Assembly (NCBI RefSeq): GCF_002608075.1
Contig: NZ_LAHA01000030.1
Span: forward strand, 64 to 64,063
Reading direction: 5' to 3'
Length of the DNA stretch: 64,000 nucleotides
Source: Nostoc linckia z4
GTDB taxonomy: Bacteria; Cyanobacteriota; Cyanobacteriia; Cyanobacteriales; Nostocaceae
The position numbers and the translations under genes are program-made. The notes beneath the pieces were generated by a model. The model ran no database searches. It had not been told where the DNA came from and was given only the letters and a program-made list of their open reading frames with translations. Below are positions 17,234 through 26,085 of the stretch, in pieces (positions within the stretch are counted from its first letter, which is position 1; the number at the start of each line of letters is the position of its first letter).

Positions 17234-18319
17234 ATGCGCCGTTCTGCCTCCCTTAAACAGTTGTTAATCTATGGTCTGAGCGGTCCACTGATCGCTTTAA
17301 ATGTCTGGTTACTATCTGTGCTTTTTCGCTATTTCCAGCATCCAATTAGCATTTTAAGCATTGCAGCAATTTTGGCTTTTTTACTCAATTATCCAGTTAA
17401 GTTTTTTGAACGCGCTCGAATTACTCGCACTCAGGCGGTGATTATTGTTTTGCTTGCAACTTTAACCGTTTTGGCGATTCTCGGCGTTACCCTAGTACCA
17501 ATACTAATTGACCAAACAATCCAATTATTAAATAAAATTCCTGATTGGTTAAGTGCTAGCCAAGCAAACCTAGAACAGTTTGAAACCATTGCCAAACAAC
17601 GACGTTTGCCAATTGATTTGAGGGTTGTGACCAATCAAATCAATGTCAACATTCAAAATTTGGTACAACAGCTAGCTTCTGGTGCAGTGGGATTTGCAGG
17701 CACAGTCCTGTCAGGATTATTTAATATCGTGTTAATAGTGGTGCTGGCATTTTATATGCTTTTGTATGGCGATCGCGTCTGGTATGGTCTGGTGAATCTT
17801 TTGCCTTCTAATATTGGAGATCCTCTAACTGCATCTTTGCGGCTAAATTTCCAAAAGTTCTTTCTGAGCCAGCTGTTATTAGGACTATTCATGGTAACAG
17901 TTCTAACGCCAATTTTCTTAATCATGAAAGTGCCTTTTGCTCTGCTATTTGCTATCCTAATCGGCATCTCAGAACTCATTCCTTTTATTGGAGCATCTCT
18001 AGGCATTGGTCTAGTGACAATTTTAGTATTGTTGCAAAATTGGTGGCTAGCAGTCCAAGTTGCTTTGGTGGCAATCCTCATGCAGCAAGTTAAAGATAAT
18101 TTATTAGCTCCGAGATTACTCGGCAATTTTATCGGACTCAATCCCATCTGGATTTTTGTGGCGATTTTAATGGGATATGAAATTGCTGGATTGTTAGGAA
18201 CACTGGTTGCTGTTCCCATTGCTGGTACTATCAAAGGCACTTTTGATGCCATCAGAAGTGGTAAATCAGGTGACTTTTTATCAACAGTCACTATCCCTCA
18301 CGATCCGCCCTTTGATTAA
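17234..18319 (+). CDS. AI-2E family (PerM-like) transporter
   Basis: A membrane protein of about 361 residues with about eight helices and the family pattern. There are N-terminal helix pairs, a soluble stretch (about 105-145), then LLGLFMVTVLTPIFLIM and PFIGASLGIG. The C-terminal region includes NLLAPRLLGNFIGLNPIW. The family includes proposed exporters of AI-2 or other small molecules and ion antiporters, so the substrate cannot be inferred. A TTG at 17225 lies 13 bases from AAGGAG and is an alternative start; the ATG at 17234 matches the MRRSASL N-terminus recalled for relatives. Confidence 0.88.
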   Translation: MRRSASLKQLLIYGLSGPLIALNVWLLSVLFRYFQHPISILSIAAILAFLLNYPVKFFERARITRTQAVIIVLLATLTVLAILGVTLVPILIDQTIQLLNKIPDWLSASQANLEQFETIAKQRRLPIDLRVVTNQINVNIQNLVQQLASGAVGFAGTVLSGLFNIVLIVVLAFYMLLYGDRVWYGLVNLLPSNIGDPLTASLRLNFQKFFLSQLLLGLFMVTVLTPIFLIMKVPFALLFAILIGISELIPFIGASLGIGLVTILVLLQNWWLAVQVALVAILMQQVKDNLLAPRLLGNFIGLNPIWIFVAILMGYEIAGLLGTLVAVPIAGTIKGTFDAIRSGKSGDFLSTVTIPHDPPFD

Positions 18320-18427
18320 TACTAATCTGCGTTTTCAAGTTTAAGAATTGTAGCGTGCCTATTGTAACTCTGTTTCTCAAGTATTTAATAATCAAGCAAT
18401 ACCAATAACACTTTAGGAGCATAGAAA

Positions 18428-18592
18428 ATGCAAAAGTATATATGTACTGTTTGTGGTTATATCTACGAGCCAGAAGTCGGTGATGAAGACAGTGGTATAG
18501 CACCAGGAACACCTTTTGAAGACATCCCAGATGATTGGGCCTGTCCCACTTGCGGCGCTCAAAAATCAGACTTTGAACCCTATGAAGGATGA
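18428..18592 (+). CDS. rubredoxin (54 aa)
   Basis: A short gene that encodes a complete rubredoxin of 54 residues. CTVCG at residues 6-10 and CPTCG at 39-43 supply the four iron ligands (Cys6, Cys9, Cys39, Cys42). The YIYEPEVGD and GTPFEDIPDDW segments are conserved between them. GGAG lies about 9 bases before the ATG. There is no membrane helix, so it is the soluble type, unlike the membrane-anchored RubA of photosystem II assembly. It is a one-electron carrier, with the partner unknown. It lies about 110 bp after the transporter gene. Confidence 0.96.
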   Translation: MQKYICTVCGYIYEPEVGDEDSGIAPGTPFEDIPDDWACPTCGAQKSDFEPYEG

Positions 18593-18873
18593 GGATATAA
18601 ACTGACGATAAAACCCCACCATTACAAAGAAAGGCAGAAGGTCGAGGGCAGAAGGCAGAAGGTTAAGAGTATTAATTAAAACTTTTGTTCTGGGTTTAAA
18701 GCTGAGTTGAATCAACAATTATACTGAGATTGCTTGCAACGAGGTATAAAGCGTCATTGTTACAATCCCACTCTTTTAAGGGTGGGTTCCCTTCTGCCTT
18801 CTGAACTGTTCCCTATTCCCTATTCCCCGTATGACAGCTAGCCTAGAGATATAGATCCTAAAAAGAGATATTT

Positions 18874-20118
18874 TTGAAATTGCTACCGTTACAAATTGTA
18901 GTTATTGGGGGTGGGGCAGCGGGTTTTTTTGGCGCGATCGCTTGTGCTAAAGTCAACCCTAATGCCCAAGTCACTTTAATCGAAGCTAGTCGCCAACCCC
19001 TAGCGAAAGTACTAATTTCTGGTGGCGGACGCTGTAACGTCACTCACGCTTGCTTCGATCCTGGGGAGTTAGTGCAAAATTACCCTAGAGGTGCCAAAGC
19101 TTTGCGCGGTGCTTTTTCTCGGTTTCAAGCTCAAGATACAGTAGCTTGGTTTGCTAAACACGGAGTTAATTTAAAAACCGAAGCCGATGGTCGGATGTTT
19201 CCTGTTACTAATACTTCAGAAACAATTGTGGAGTGTTTAATTAAAACCGCAGCAACATCTCACATCAAACTTCGCATCGGTACACCCGTAACTTCAGTGA
19301 AACGCACTTCCAACGATTCTGGGTTTGATATTGTCTTAAAATCGGGAGAAACAATTAAATGCCATCGCCTACTTTTGGCTAGCGGCAGTAGCTTGATGGG
19401 TTATAAAATTGCTAGGGAGTTAGGACATACAATTGAATCACCAGTTCCCTCTTTATTTACCTTCAATATTCTCGATCCAAAACTGAGGGAGTTGGCTGGA
19501 ATTAGTGTTAACACCGTACAATTACGGTTATCTGTAGGTGGAAAGTCTCAATTACAACAAACAGGGCCGTTACTGATTACCCATTGGGGTTTCAGCGGCC
19601 CTGCTATTTTAAAGCTTTCTGCTTGGGGTGCAAGAGTTCTCCATGAAAGCCGCTATCAAGCAACATTATTAATTAATTGGTTGCCTGATTTGCAACAAGA
19701 ACAAGTGCGACAACAAATTTTAGCAGTCAAAAATGAATGGTCGAAAAAAGCGATCGCACTGCATCGTGGTGTTGACTTACCTCATCGTCTTTGGCAATAT
19801 ATCATTGCCCGCGTAGGCATTACCACAGAGGATCGCTGGGCTGGAATATCCAATAAAACCTTAAATCTGTTAGTGCAAGAACTCACTCAAGGACAATATT
19901 CAATCAGTGGTAAAGCAGCTTTTAAAGAAGAATTTGTCACCTGTGGCGGTGTCAACCTCCAAGAAGTCAACTTTAAAACAATGGAAAGTAAGTTAGTTCC
20001 TGGACTTTACTTTGCTGGAGAAGTTTTAGATATTGACGGTGTGACTGGCGGTTTTAACTTTCAAAGTGCTTGGACGACAGCTTATATAGCTGGTAATGCA
20101 ATGGGGACTCAGCTGTAG
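18874..20118 (+). CDS. BaiN/HI0933-family FAD-dependent oxidoreductase
   Basis: A 414-residue flavoprotein with an N-terminal dinucleotide fold (VVIGGGAAGFFGAI, residues 9-22) and the family signature SGGGRCNVTH (about 49-58). C-terminal segments include KAAFKEEFVTCGGV and GLYFAGEVLDIDGVTGGFNFQSAW. These are characteristic of the HI0933/YhiN/BaiN group, whose physiological role is mostly undefined. The start is TTG; no nearer ATG keeps the FAD motif intact. It is followed convergently by rpsU. Confidence 0.9.
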   Translation: MKLLPLQIVVIGGGAAGFFGAIACAKVNPNAQVTLIEASRQPLAKVLISGGGRCNVTHACFDPGELVQNYPRGAKALRGAFSRFQAQDTVAWFAKHGVNLKTEADGRMFPVTNTSETIVECLIKTAATSHIKLRIGTPVTSVKRTSNDSGFDIVLKSGETIKCHRLLLASGSSLMGYKIARELGHTIESPVPSLFTFNILDPKLRELAGISVNTVQLRLSVGGKSQLQQTGPLLITHWGFSGPAILKLSAWGARVLHESRYQATLLINWLPDLQQEQVRQQILAVKNEWSKKAIALHRGVDLPHRLWQYIIARVGITTEDRWAGISNKTLNLLVQELTQGQYSISGKAAFKEEFVTCGGVNLQEVNFKTMESKLVPGLYFAGEVLDIDGVTGGFNFQSAWTTAYIAGNAMGTQL

Positions 20119-20246
20119 CGCATTTGATATGTTGACTGTTGACTGAGATTGATTCTCCTTGTCTCCTCAGTCTACAGTCCCCAGTCACTGTTTTTTAAAT
20201 AGGTATCGCCACGATGAAGAGATTCGGGCAAAATAACTGGAAATTC

Positions 20247-20441
20247 CTATCTAAAACGAGAATTTTGCTTACGACGTTGCTTATGTCTAGCAATTGCTTT
20301 GCGCTTCTCTTTTTCTATTGGAGTCTCGAAGTGACGTTTTTTTCTCATATCTTGGAAAATTCCTGCTTTAGAAACTTCCCGCTTAAATCTTCGTAGGGCT
20401 GATTCAATACCTTCATTCTCTCCTAAAACTACTTGTGTCAT
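20247..20441 (-). CDS. rpsU: 30S ribosomal protein bS21
   Basis: A 64-residue basic protein with TQVVLGENEGIESALRRFKR and a Lys/Arg-rich C-terminus (KKRHF, RKAIARHKQRRK), typical of S21. An in-frame ATG at 20447 is only one base from AGGAGG, while the ATG at 20441 sits seven bases away, so the latter is the start. It lies about 120 bp downstream of an RRM RNA-binding protein gene on the same strand, an arrangement known for cold-induced rbp-rpsU pairs in Anabaena. Confidence 0.95.
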   Translation of the reverse strand: MTQVVLGENEGIESALRRFKREVSKAGIFQDMRKKRHFETPIEKEKRKAIARHKQRRKQNSRFR

Positions 20442-20564
20442 TCTCATTCCTCCTGAATGTGGATGAATAATTGAAAATTAAATACAAAAAAAAATATTCC
20501 AGCAGAGTCGAGCCTTTGCTTTTATCTGCTGGAGACTCTAGATGTGAGATTTTTAGGAATTGAT

Positions 20565-20873
20565 TTAGTAGCGATTGTTGCGGCGAGCATTACCGCCACC
20601 CCAGCTACCACGAGAGGAATTGTTTCTTTCCTCACGGGGTTTAGCTTTGTTGACTCTCAAATCACGTCCCATCCATTCAGCGCCATCAAGTGCATCAATG
20701 GCAGCTTGTTCTTCTGCATCTGTTTGCATTTCTACAAAAGCGAACCCACGCGGCTTGCCTGTTTCTCTATCTGTAGGCAATTGAACACGTGCTACTGTTC
20801 CGTATTCTGCAAATGCCCGCCTGAGGTCGTCTTCCGTAACCTGATAGGACAGGTTACCAATGTAAATTGACAT
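20565..20873 (-). CDS. RRM-type RNA-binding protein (cold-regulated Rbp family)
   Basis: A 102-residue protein with one RNA recognition motif: RNP2 is IYIGNLS (3-9) and RNP1 is RGFAFVEM (about 42-49). The glycine/arginine/asparagine-rich tail (SSRGSWGGGNARRNNRY) is typical of Rbp proteins. In cyanobacteria such proteins are often induced by cold and bind RNA in the cytoplasm. Linkage to rpsU supports membership of this group. The 5' leader (20874-21345) is long enough to hold a cold-responsive untranslated region. Confidence 0.93.
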   Translation of the reverse strand: MSIYIGNLSYQVTEDDLRRAFAEYGTVARVQLPTDRETGKPRGFAFVEMQTDAEEQAAIDALDGAEWMGRDLRVNKAKPREERNNSSRGSWGGGNARRNNRY

Positions 20874-21345
20874 AAAAGTCTCCGAATTTAGGGAGTGTGG
20901 AGAGTTAAATTCGGAGAGACGCTTTGAAAAATCAAAAGGAGTTACTCAACCGAACATAATCCTTATATGGATTAGTTTAGCACAGCGTTTGAATATGAAC
21001 TAATGGTAAAACCGAATTTCCAAACAAAAGTTTCAAGGCTGGGTTACAACCCTTCTAACAAAAGACTTTTGCTGTTTTTGCCATGAGAGTTTTAGTTTCA
21101 ATAGCAAATCAGTATCAACTAGCGATCGCCCAAAAACTTTAGTGTTTTGGATATTGGGATTATTTACCAAGCATTAACTACATATTATTTTACTAGTGGC
21201 GTTAATTATACCATAGATAACTGTACTCAAAGCAGATTTGAAAATATTTATCAAATATCCCAGGTGATTTTAAGGGACTTAGATCTGTTAACTGTTGACT
21301 GTTGACTGTCAACAATAATGAAATACTTTTTCACTTGGAAGCCCC
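20874..21345. other. long leader/intergenic region upstream of rbp gene
   Basis: About 470 bp between two minus-strand genes. It should include the promoter and 5' untranslated region of the RNA-binding protein gene; nothing else coding was seen. A run of TTGACTG-type heptamers lies at 21287-21315. Confidence 0.5.
21287..21315. repeat. TTGACTG heptamer repeat
   Basis: Repeats of the type CTGTTGA with an inverted partner. Related tracts occur at 16383-16412, 20131-20145, 57849-57895, 59884-59906 and 62234-62256. Confidence 0.7.
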
Positions 21346-22206
21346 TTAACTTTCAGTGAACTGGGCTAAAATTCTTTCTGCTTCTTTACACAGCACTTCG
21401 TGATATTCACCGTTACTGGCCAGTAGACCTCCCCATTGATTGATATCACCTGTGTTGTATTCTAAGGGTGTACCATCAAAGTGAGTAAATTTACCTCCGG
21501 CTTCTGTTAAAATCAACTCTGGGGCTGCAATATCCCAATCTTTGGGAGCAGATTTGCCAGACAGAGAAATGTAAATTTCTGCTTGTTGTTCGACAATTGT
21601 GGCGATTTTACACCCGACACTGCCAACAGCTTTTTGATTTTGACAGGGTAGATTTTGTAGTAGACGATCTAACCTTTGGTTGCGGTGAGAACGACTGACG
21701 ACTAAGGTTAAATCTTCAATTCGTTTACCTGACGACACTTGTAAAGGAACACAGCAATCACGGGTTTCTAGAAAAGTGCCGCCGTCTTTTGTGGCATAAT
21801 ACAACTTTTGAGCTTCTGGAACTGCCACCACTGCCAAAACTGGGCGCGTTTCTTTGACTAAAGCAATGTGAATGGCATATTCCCCAGTTTTTTGGATAAA
21901 GTCCCGCGTGCCATCCAAAGGATCTATAATCCATACCCAAGGGGTAGAAGGTTTTGCAGACTCACTTAGGGATTGATAGGTTTCTTCGCTGATGTAAATA
22001 AACTCTTCATGACCTAGATTTGCTTGTAGCTTTTCCAGAATATATTGACTCACAGCTACATCGGCGACGGTAACAGGTTCATTTTCTTTGTATTGTATTG
22101 CTAAATTAGGATCTTTAGCAGTGCCGTGGTAATAAGATCGCAATATATCCGCCGCTTCCCAACCTACCTGACGAGCGATCGCTAATATTTCTTGTAAGTC
22201 TTTCAT
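21346..22206 (-). CDS. cysQ: 3'(2'),5'-bisphosphate nucleotidase / inositol monophosphatase family
   Basis: A 286-residue Mg-dependent, Li-sensitive phosphatase-fold protein. It has the metal-binding EE (SEETY, about 73-77), DPLDGTRDFI (about 95-104; DPLDGT is the family motif) and the C-terminal WDIAAPELILTEAGG (about 222-236). CysQ removes the 3'-phosphate of PAP from sulfate assimilation; other members use inositol phosphates. The sequence fits CysQ best but this is by recall. It is 63 bp downstream of the PfkB kinase gene on the same strand. Confidence 0.85.
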   Translation of the reverse strand: MKDLQEILAIARQVGWEAADILRSYYHGTAKDPNLAIQYKENEPVTVADVAVSQYILEKLQANLGHEEFIYISEETYQSLSESAKPSTPWVWIIDPLDGTRDFIQKTGEYAIHIALVKETRPVLAVVAVPEAQKLYYATKDGGTFLETRDCCVPLQVSSGKRIEDLTLVVSRSHRNQRLDRLLQNLPCQNQKAVGSVGCKIATIVEQQAEIYISLSGKSAPKDWDIAAPELILTEAGGKFTHFDGTPLEYNTGDINQWGGLLASNGEYHEVLCKEAERILAQFTES

Positions 22207-22269
22207 TAAATATAGCCCTATCTAACTTAAAAATATACAACCTCAGCTGGGCAAGACAGTTGTCTATCT

Positions 22270-23127
22270 TCAAATAAAATCCATCCAGCGCCGAGTACCA
22301 AAAAACTGGCAAGAATTAGCAGCGATATTTGCTGCCATCGCCAAGGCATCGGTAAAGCTTTCTTTTAAAATGTAGTGACAGAAGCCACCGTGAAAAATAT
22401 CTCCAGCCCCTAAGGTATCAACGGCTTGAATTTTCGGCACATCTAAAATACCAGTTTGATTGCAACTCCAATATTGAATTGGTTGTTCTCCGTGGGTAAT
22501 GGCGATATGAGGAATATTAAATTTGCTTAGATAAGCAAAAACCTGTTGTGAAGTCTGACAATTTGGTGGATGAAAATTAGCCGAACAGATAGCGTAATCT
22601 ACGAATGGTAAAATTTCCTCAAATCCAGGTTTCCAGCTACCACCATCGATGACTACCGGGATATTCTGGGCTTTGGCCATTTGGGCTATGGAATAACCAA
22701 CAGCCATTTGATGTCCGTCAATTAATACTATGGCAACATTTTCTAAAATATTGGCGGGAATGGATGCGCTAGTGGCTTGAGTTTTCACAGCATTGATAGA
22801 AACCACTGCTCTTTGGCCTGTGGCTTGGGTAACAATAATTGAAGAGACTGGTGGTGCTAAATCGATGGTAGGCTGAAGATCGGCGATCGCCACTTGATAA
22901 GTTGCTAAATCACCTCGAATTAACTGGCCCGTTGGGTGAGAACCCACCACACCCAAGACTGTAGCTTGATTACCCAAATAACTAAAAGTTACAGCCGCGT
23001 TTGTCGCTGGGCCACCTGCTGCCACACTGTAGTCAATAGCCACAATCTTTTGATTATTCTGAGGTGGAGAGTCAGCGAGGTAAATCAAATCCAAGGTTAC
23101 TAAACCTATAAATAACCCATTAGTCAT
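22270..23127 (-). CDS. PfkB-family carbohydrate kinase
   Basis: A 285-residue ribokinase-fold sugar kinase. The N-terminal AAGGPATNAAVTFSYLG (about 36-52) and the C-terminal signature DTLGAGDIFHGGF (about 237-249, catalytic Asp in GAGD) define the family. The substrate (ribose, fructose or other) cannot be told. It is likely co-transcribed with the cysQ-like gene downstream. It is transcribed away from rsmI. Confidence 0.88.
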   Translation of the reverse strand: MTNGLFIGLVTLDLIYLADSPPQNNQKIVAIDYSVAAGGPATNAAVTFSYLGNQATVLGVVGSHPTGQLIRGDLATYQVAIADLQPTIDLAPPVSSIIVTQATGQRAVVSINAVKTQATSASIPANILENVAIVLIDGHQMAVGYSIAQMAKAQNIPVVIDGGSWKPGFEEILPFVDYAICSANFHPPNCQTSQQVFAYLSKFNIPHIAITHGEQPIQYWSCNQTGILDVPKIQAVDTLGAGDIFHGGFCHYILKESFTDALAMAANIAANSCQFFGTRRWMDFI

Positions 23128-23279
23128 TAGTTATTAGTCATTAGTTATTAGTCATTAATTATTAGTCATTAGTTATTAGTCATTAGTCAACAGTCATTTG
23201 TGTATAAGTCTTCGTAGTAATGTATGAATTATTTGTCATAACTTCTAACTCCTAACTCCTAACTCATAACTCCTAACTT
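23119..23279. repeat. heptamer tandem repeats upstream of rsmI
   Basis: About ten units of TTAGTCA/TTAGTTA (23119-23197), then CTAACTC/CATAACT units (about 23240-23279). These short tandem repeats are typical of Nostoc-group intergenic DNA. Confidence 0.8.
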
Positions 23280-23293
23280 TCAAATTTTTGCTC

Positions 23294-24154
23294 ATGCAAA
23301 CCGATCCCAAACCAAGAACACTTTACGTCGTTGGCACACCAATTGGCAACTTAGAAGATATGACTTTTCGGGCGGTGCGAATTTTGCAAACTGTGGATAT
23401 GATTGCTGCGGAAGACACTCGCCACACAGGGAAATTACTACAACATTTTGAAATCAAGACACCCCAAATCAGTTACCACGAGCATAATCGTACCAGCCGC
23501 ATTCCAGAATTATTACAATATTTGACGAATGATAAAGCGATCGCTTTAGTAAGCGATGCTGGAATGCCAGGAATTTCCGATCCTGGATATGAATTGATTG
23601 AAGCTTGTATTGCAGCTGGTATTTCTGTAGTTCCGATTCCTGGGGCCAGTGCGGCAATTACGGCTTTGAGTGCAGCCGGACTTCCTACGGATAGGTTTGT
23701 GTTTGAAGGGTTTTTGCCAGCAAAAAGTCAACAACGGCGAGAACATTTAGAATCTTTACAAACAGAATCTCGCACATTAATTTTCTACGAATCGCCCCAC
23801 AGATTGCAAGATACTTTACAAGACTTAGCAGAAATTTTGGGCAGCGATCGCCAAATCGTACTCGCAAGGGAGTTAACTAAATTGTATGAAGAATTTTGGC
23901 GGGGAACAATTGCCGAAGCCATCGCTCACTACAGCCAACGGGAACCCCAAGGTGAATATACTTTAGTTGTTGCGGGAATTCCACCGAGTCAGCCCCAATT
24001 AACACAAGAAGAATTAAAAGCCGAATTAAAACAATTAATTAGTCAAGGAATATCGCGATCGCAAGCTAGCCGTCAATTAGCAAAAGAAACTTCTCTTCCC
24101 CGTCGCCAACTCTATCAATTGGCTCTTTCTTTGGTCATCACTCCAGATTCTTGA
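23294..24154 (+). CDS. rsmI: 16S rRNA (cytidine(1402)-2'-O)-methyltransferase
   Basis: A 286-residue SAM-dependent methyltransferase of the tetrapyrrole-methylase fold. It has LYVVGTPIGNLEDMT, AAEDTRHTGKLL, SYHEHN and SDAGMPGISDPGYEL in order. The family modifies C1402 of 16S rRNA in the decoding centre. The ATG at 23294 matches the usual N-terminus; a TTG two codons earlier is less likely. It stands alone. Confidence 0.95.
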   Translation: MQTDPKPRTLYVVGTPIGNLEDMTFRAVRILQTVDMIAAEDTRHTGKLLQHFEIKTPQISYHEHNRTSRIPELLQYLTNDKAIALVSDAGMPGISDPGYELIEACIAAGISVVPIPGASAAITALSAAGLPTDRFVFEGFLPAKSQQRREHLESLQTESRTLIFYESPHRLQDTLQDLAEILGSDRQIVLARELTKLYEEFWRGTIAEAIAHYSQREPQGEYTLVVAGIPPSQPQLTQEELKAELKQLISQGISRSQASRQLAKETSLPRRQLYQLALSLVITPDS

Positions 24155-24415
24155 ATATTTAATTATGCTTTTCAAGAGGAAAGATGTCGGCTTTTAATTA
24201 TCAAAAATAATTGAAAATTAACAATATTTAATCAAAGCTTAAATTTCTTTTAATTGTGAATTTTTAATTGTTAATTGCTAGGTTTCGAGGATAAAGTGTA
24301 CCAAAGATACAATTCTTCTTTTTTTTACTACATCCAATACCCTGTTTTTAGTTTAAATTTGAAGAATTATATTTTTACTTTTTTCTCTGGAAATTGCGGG
24401 TAGTTTTTTTAGTAT

Positions 24416-25906
24416 ATGCACAATAAGCAAAACAAAAATAGGTTGCAAAACTCGCCTCTACTTTTCTTACTTACCTTAGCTATAGCTATTAGAATCTACA
24501 ACATTAATTCCCCAATTATTGGTATTCATTCCTGGCGTCAATCAGATACAGCAGCGATGGCGAGAAATTTTTATGAAAATAATTTTAATTTATTTTATCC
24601 TCAAATTGATTGGGGAGGTAATTCTCCTGGTTATTGTGAAACTGAGTTTCCCATTTATTCATTTATCGTTGCTTTAATTTATAAGATTTTTGGAGGAGTT
24701 TCAGAATTTTGGGGAAGATATTTTTCAATTCTTTGTTTTTTAGTAGCTCTCTACTTTTTATATCAATTAATTGTGAAAATTTTAGATCAAAAGACCGCCT
24801 CTTGGTCTTGTTTATTTTTCGTTATTTTACCTTTAAATGTTTATTATAGTAGAACATTTCAACCAGAGTCGATGTTATTGATGTGTTCAGTTATCGGCAT
24901 CTATTATTTTATTAATTGGCTGGATTTTGAAAAACAACAAGATTTAATTTTATCAGGTAGCTTTGTCGCCTTGGCTTGTCTGATCAAAGTTTTACCAATC
25001 ATATACTTAGGAATACCAATTTTTTACCTAGCATGGACTAAATATAACATCAGAGTTTTTTCTCAAATATCTCTGTGGATTTATAGCATTTTGATATTAA
25101 TGTCTGTAGCTGCTTGGTATTACCACGCGCATCAATTATTTTTAGAGTATGGCAATACTTTTGGTTTTTGGTCTGGTTCAACTAATAGGTATAACTATAA
25201 TATTGTACTGAGTTGGCGTTTTTGGACAGAAATATTTTTTAGGACTGTTGTGAGGCATTTTGCCATTTTTGGTTTTCCCATATTTTTGTTGGGTTTGTTC
25301 ATTACTAGAAAAACTAGACAAGAGTATGTATTAGATATTTGGTTAATTTCAGTAATATTAACTTGGGTTTTAGTACCTATTACAAGTTTAGTTCATGAAT
25401 ATTATCAACTTCAATTTATGCTTCCAGCAGTGATATTCATGGGTAAAGCTTGTAGTTATTATTTGGAACAAGCTGCTGGGCAATTTAATTATAAGAAAGC
25501 AATATTAGGGTGTTTATGTTTAACTGTGGCTGCTGGTTCTGTTATTTATACTGTTGATTATATGTTTAAAGAAAGAACAGACAAATCGGCTGTTTTTCAA
25601 TTGGCACAGCAAGTCAAAGCAAATACTAAATCGGAATCGCTGATAATTGCTACTACTGCAAGCGACCCGACATTACTTTATTTATCACATCGAAAAGGAT
25701 GGCTAATTAACCATAATGATGTTACAGAAGAATTTATTTTATCTAAAGCTAAATTAGGAGCTAAATATTTAGTCGGAAGTTTTAATTTTATTGAGAGTTA
25801 TAATTTGTTTGTGGATGACAACCAAAAGCAAAAAGTCCAAACTTTTCTCAAGAAATATCCCAATGTTTTGAAAGATGGTAAGAATTTTATTGCTGAATTA
25901 CCGTAA
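24416..25906 (+). CDS. GT39-family (ArnT/PMT-like) glycosyltransferase
   Basis: A 496-residue membrane protein with about 10-11 hydrophobic helices. The first periplasmic loop, just after helix 1, carries HSWRQSDTAAMARNFYE, the conserved acidic loop of GT39 transferases using polyprenyl-phosphate sugars. A short soluble C-terminal domain (about 390-496) follows. It would act on the periplasmic face, adding a sugar to a glycan, lipid or protein. The region is AT-rich compared with rsmI. It converges on the NRPS gene. Confidence 0.85.
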   Translation: MHNKQNKNRLQNSPLLFLLTLAIAIRIYNINSPIIGIHSWRQSDTAAMARNFYENNFNLFYPQIDWGGNSPGYCETEFPIYSFIVALIYKIFGGVSEFWGRYFSILCFLVALYFLYQLIVKILDQKTASWSCLFFVILPLNVYYSRTFQPESMLLMCSVIGIYYFINWLDFEKQQDLILSGSFVALACLIKVLPIIYLGIPIFYLAWTKYNIRVFSQISLWIYSILILMSVAAWYYHAHQLFLEYGNTFGFWSGSTNRYNYNIVLSWRFWTEIFFRTVVRHFAIFGFPIFLLGLFITRKTRQEYVLDIWLISVILTWVLVPITSLVHEYYQLQFMLPAVIFMGKACSYYLEQAAGQFNYKKAILGCLCLTVAAGSVIYTVDYMFKERTDKSAVFQLAQQVKANTKSESLIIATTASDPTLLYLSHRKGWLINHNDVTEEFILSKAKLGAKYLVGSFNFIESYNLFVDDNQKQKVQTFLKKYPNVLKDGKNFIAELP

Positions 25907-25953
25907 TAACAAAAGAGTATCTTGGTTAAGGAAGTTGCCAATTCAACTACTTC

Positions 25954-26013
25954 TTGTGGGGTGGACATCTTGTGTGCCCTTGTTTACAGGCGGGCGAGAC
26001 GCCCACCCCACAA
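25954..26013. repeat. palindromic repeat between convergent genes
   Basis: TTGTGGGGTGG and CCACCCCACAA form the arms of a 60-bp imperfect palindrome. Such GTGGGGTGGGC palindromes are recalled as dispersed repeats in Nostoc. It could terminate transcription from both sides. Confidence 0.7.
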
Positions 26014-26085
26014 AATTAAGTAATTAATTTCTTGGAAGCCCTAGAACTTATTTATCAGATTTACTGATTGCATTCAGAATTCTGA

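Noticed and set aside
17752..18291. 179-residue antisense frame inside the AI-2E transporter gene
   Set aside because: Composition follows the complement of hydrophobic codons; the plus-strand frame has clear family motifs.
18766..18790. CCCACTC...GGGTGGG hairpin as a terminator for rubredoxin
   Set aside because: It is about 175 bp from the gene and has no T-tract.
23119..23279. CRISPR-like repeated sequence
   Set aside because: Units are 7 bp with no spacers; these are simple heptamer repeats.
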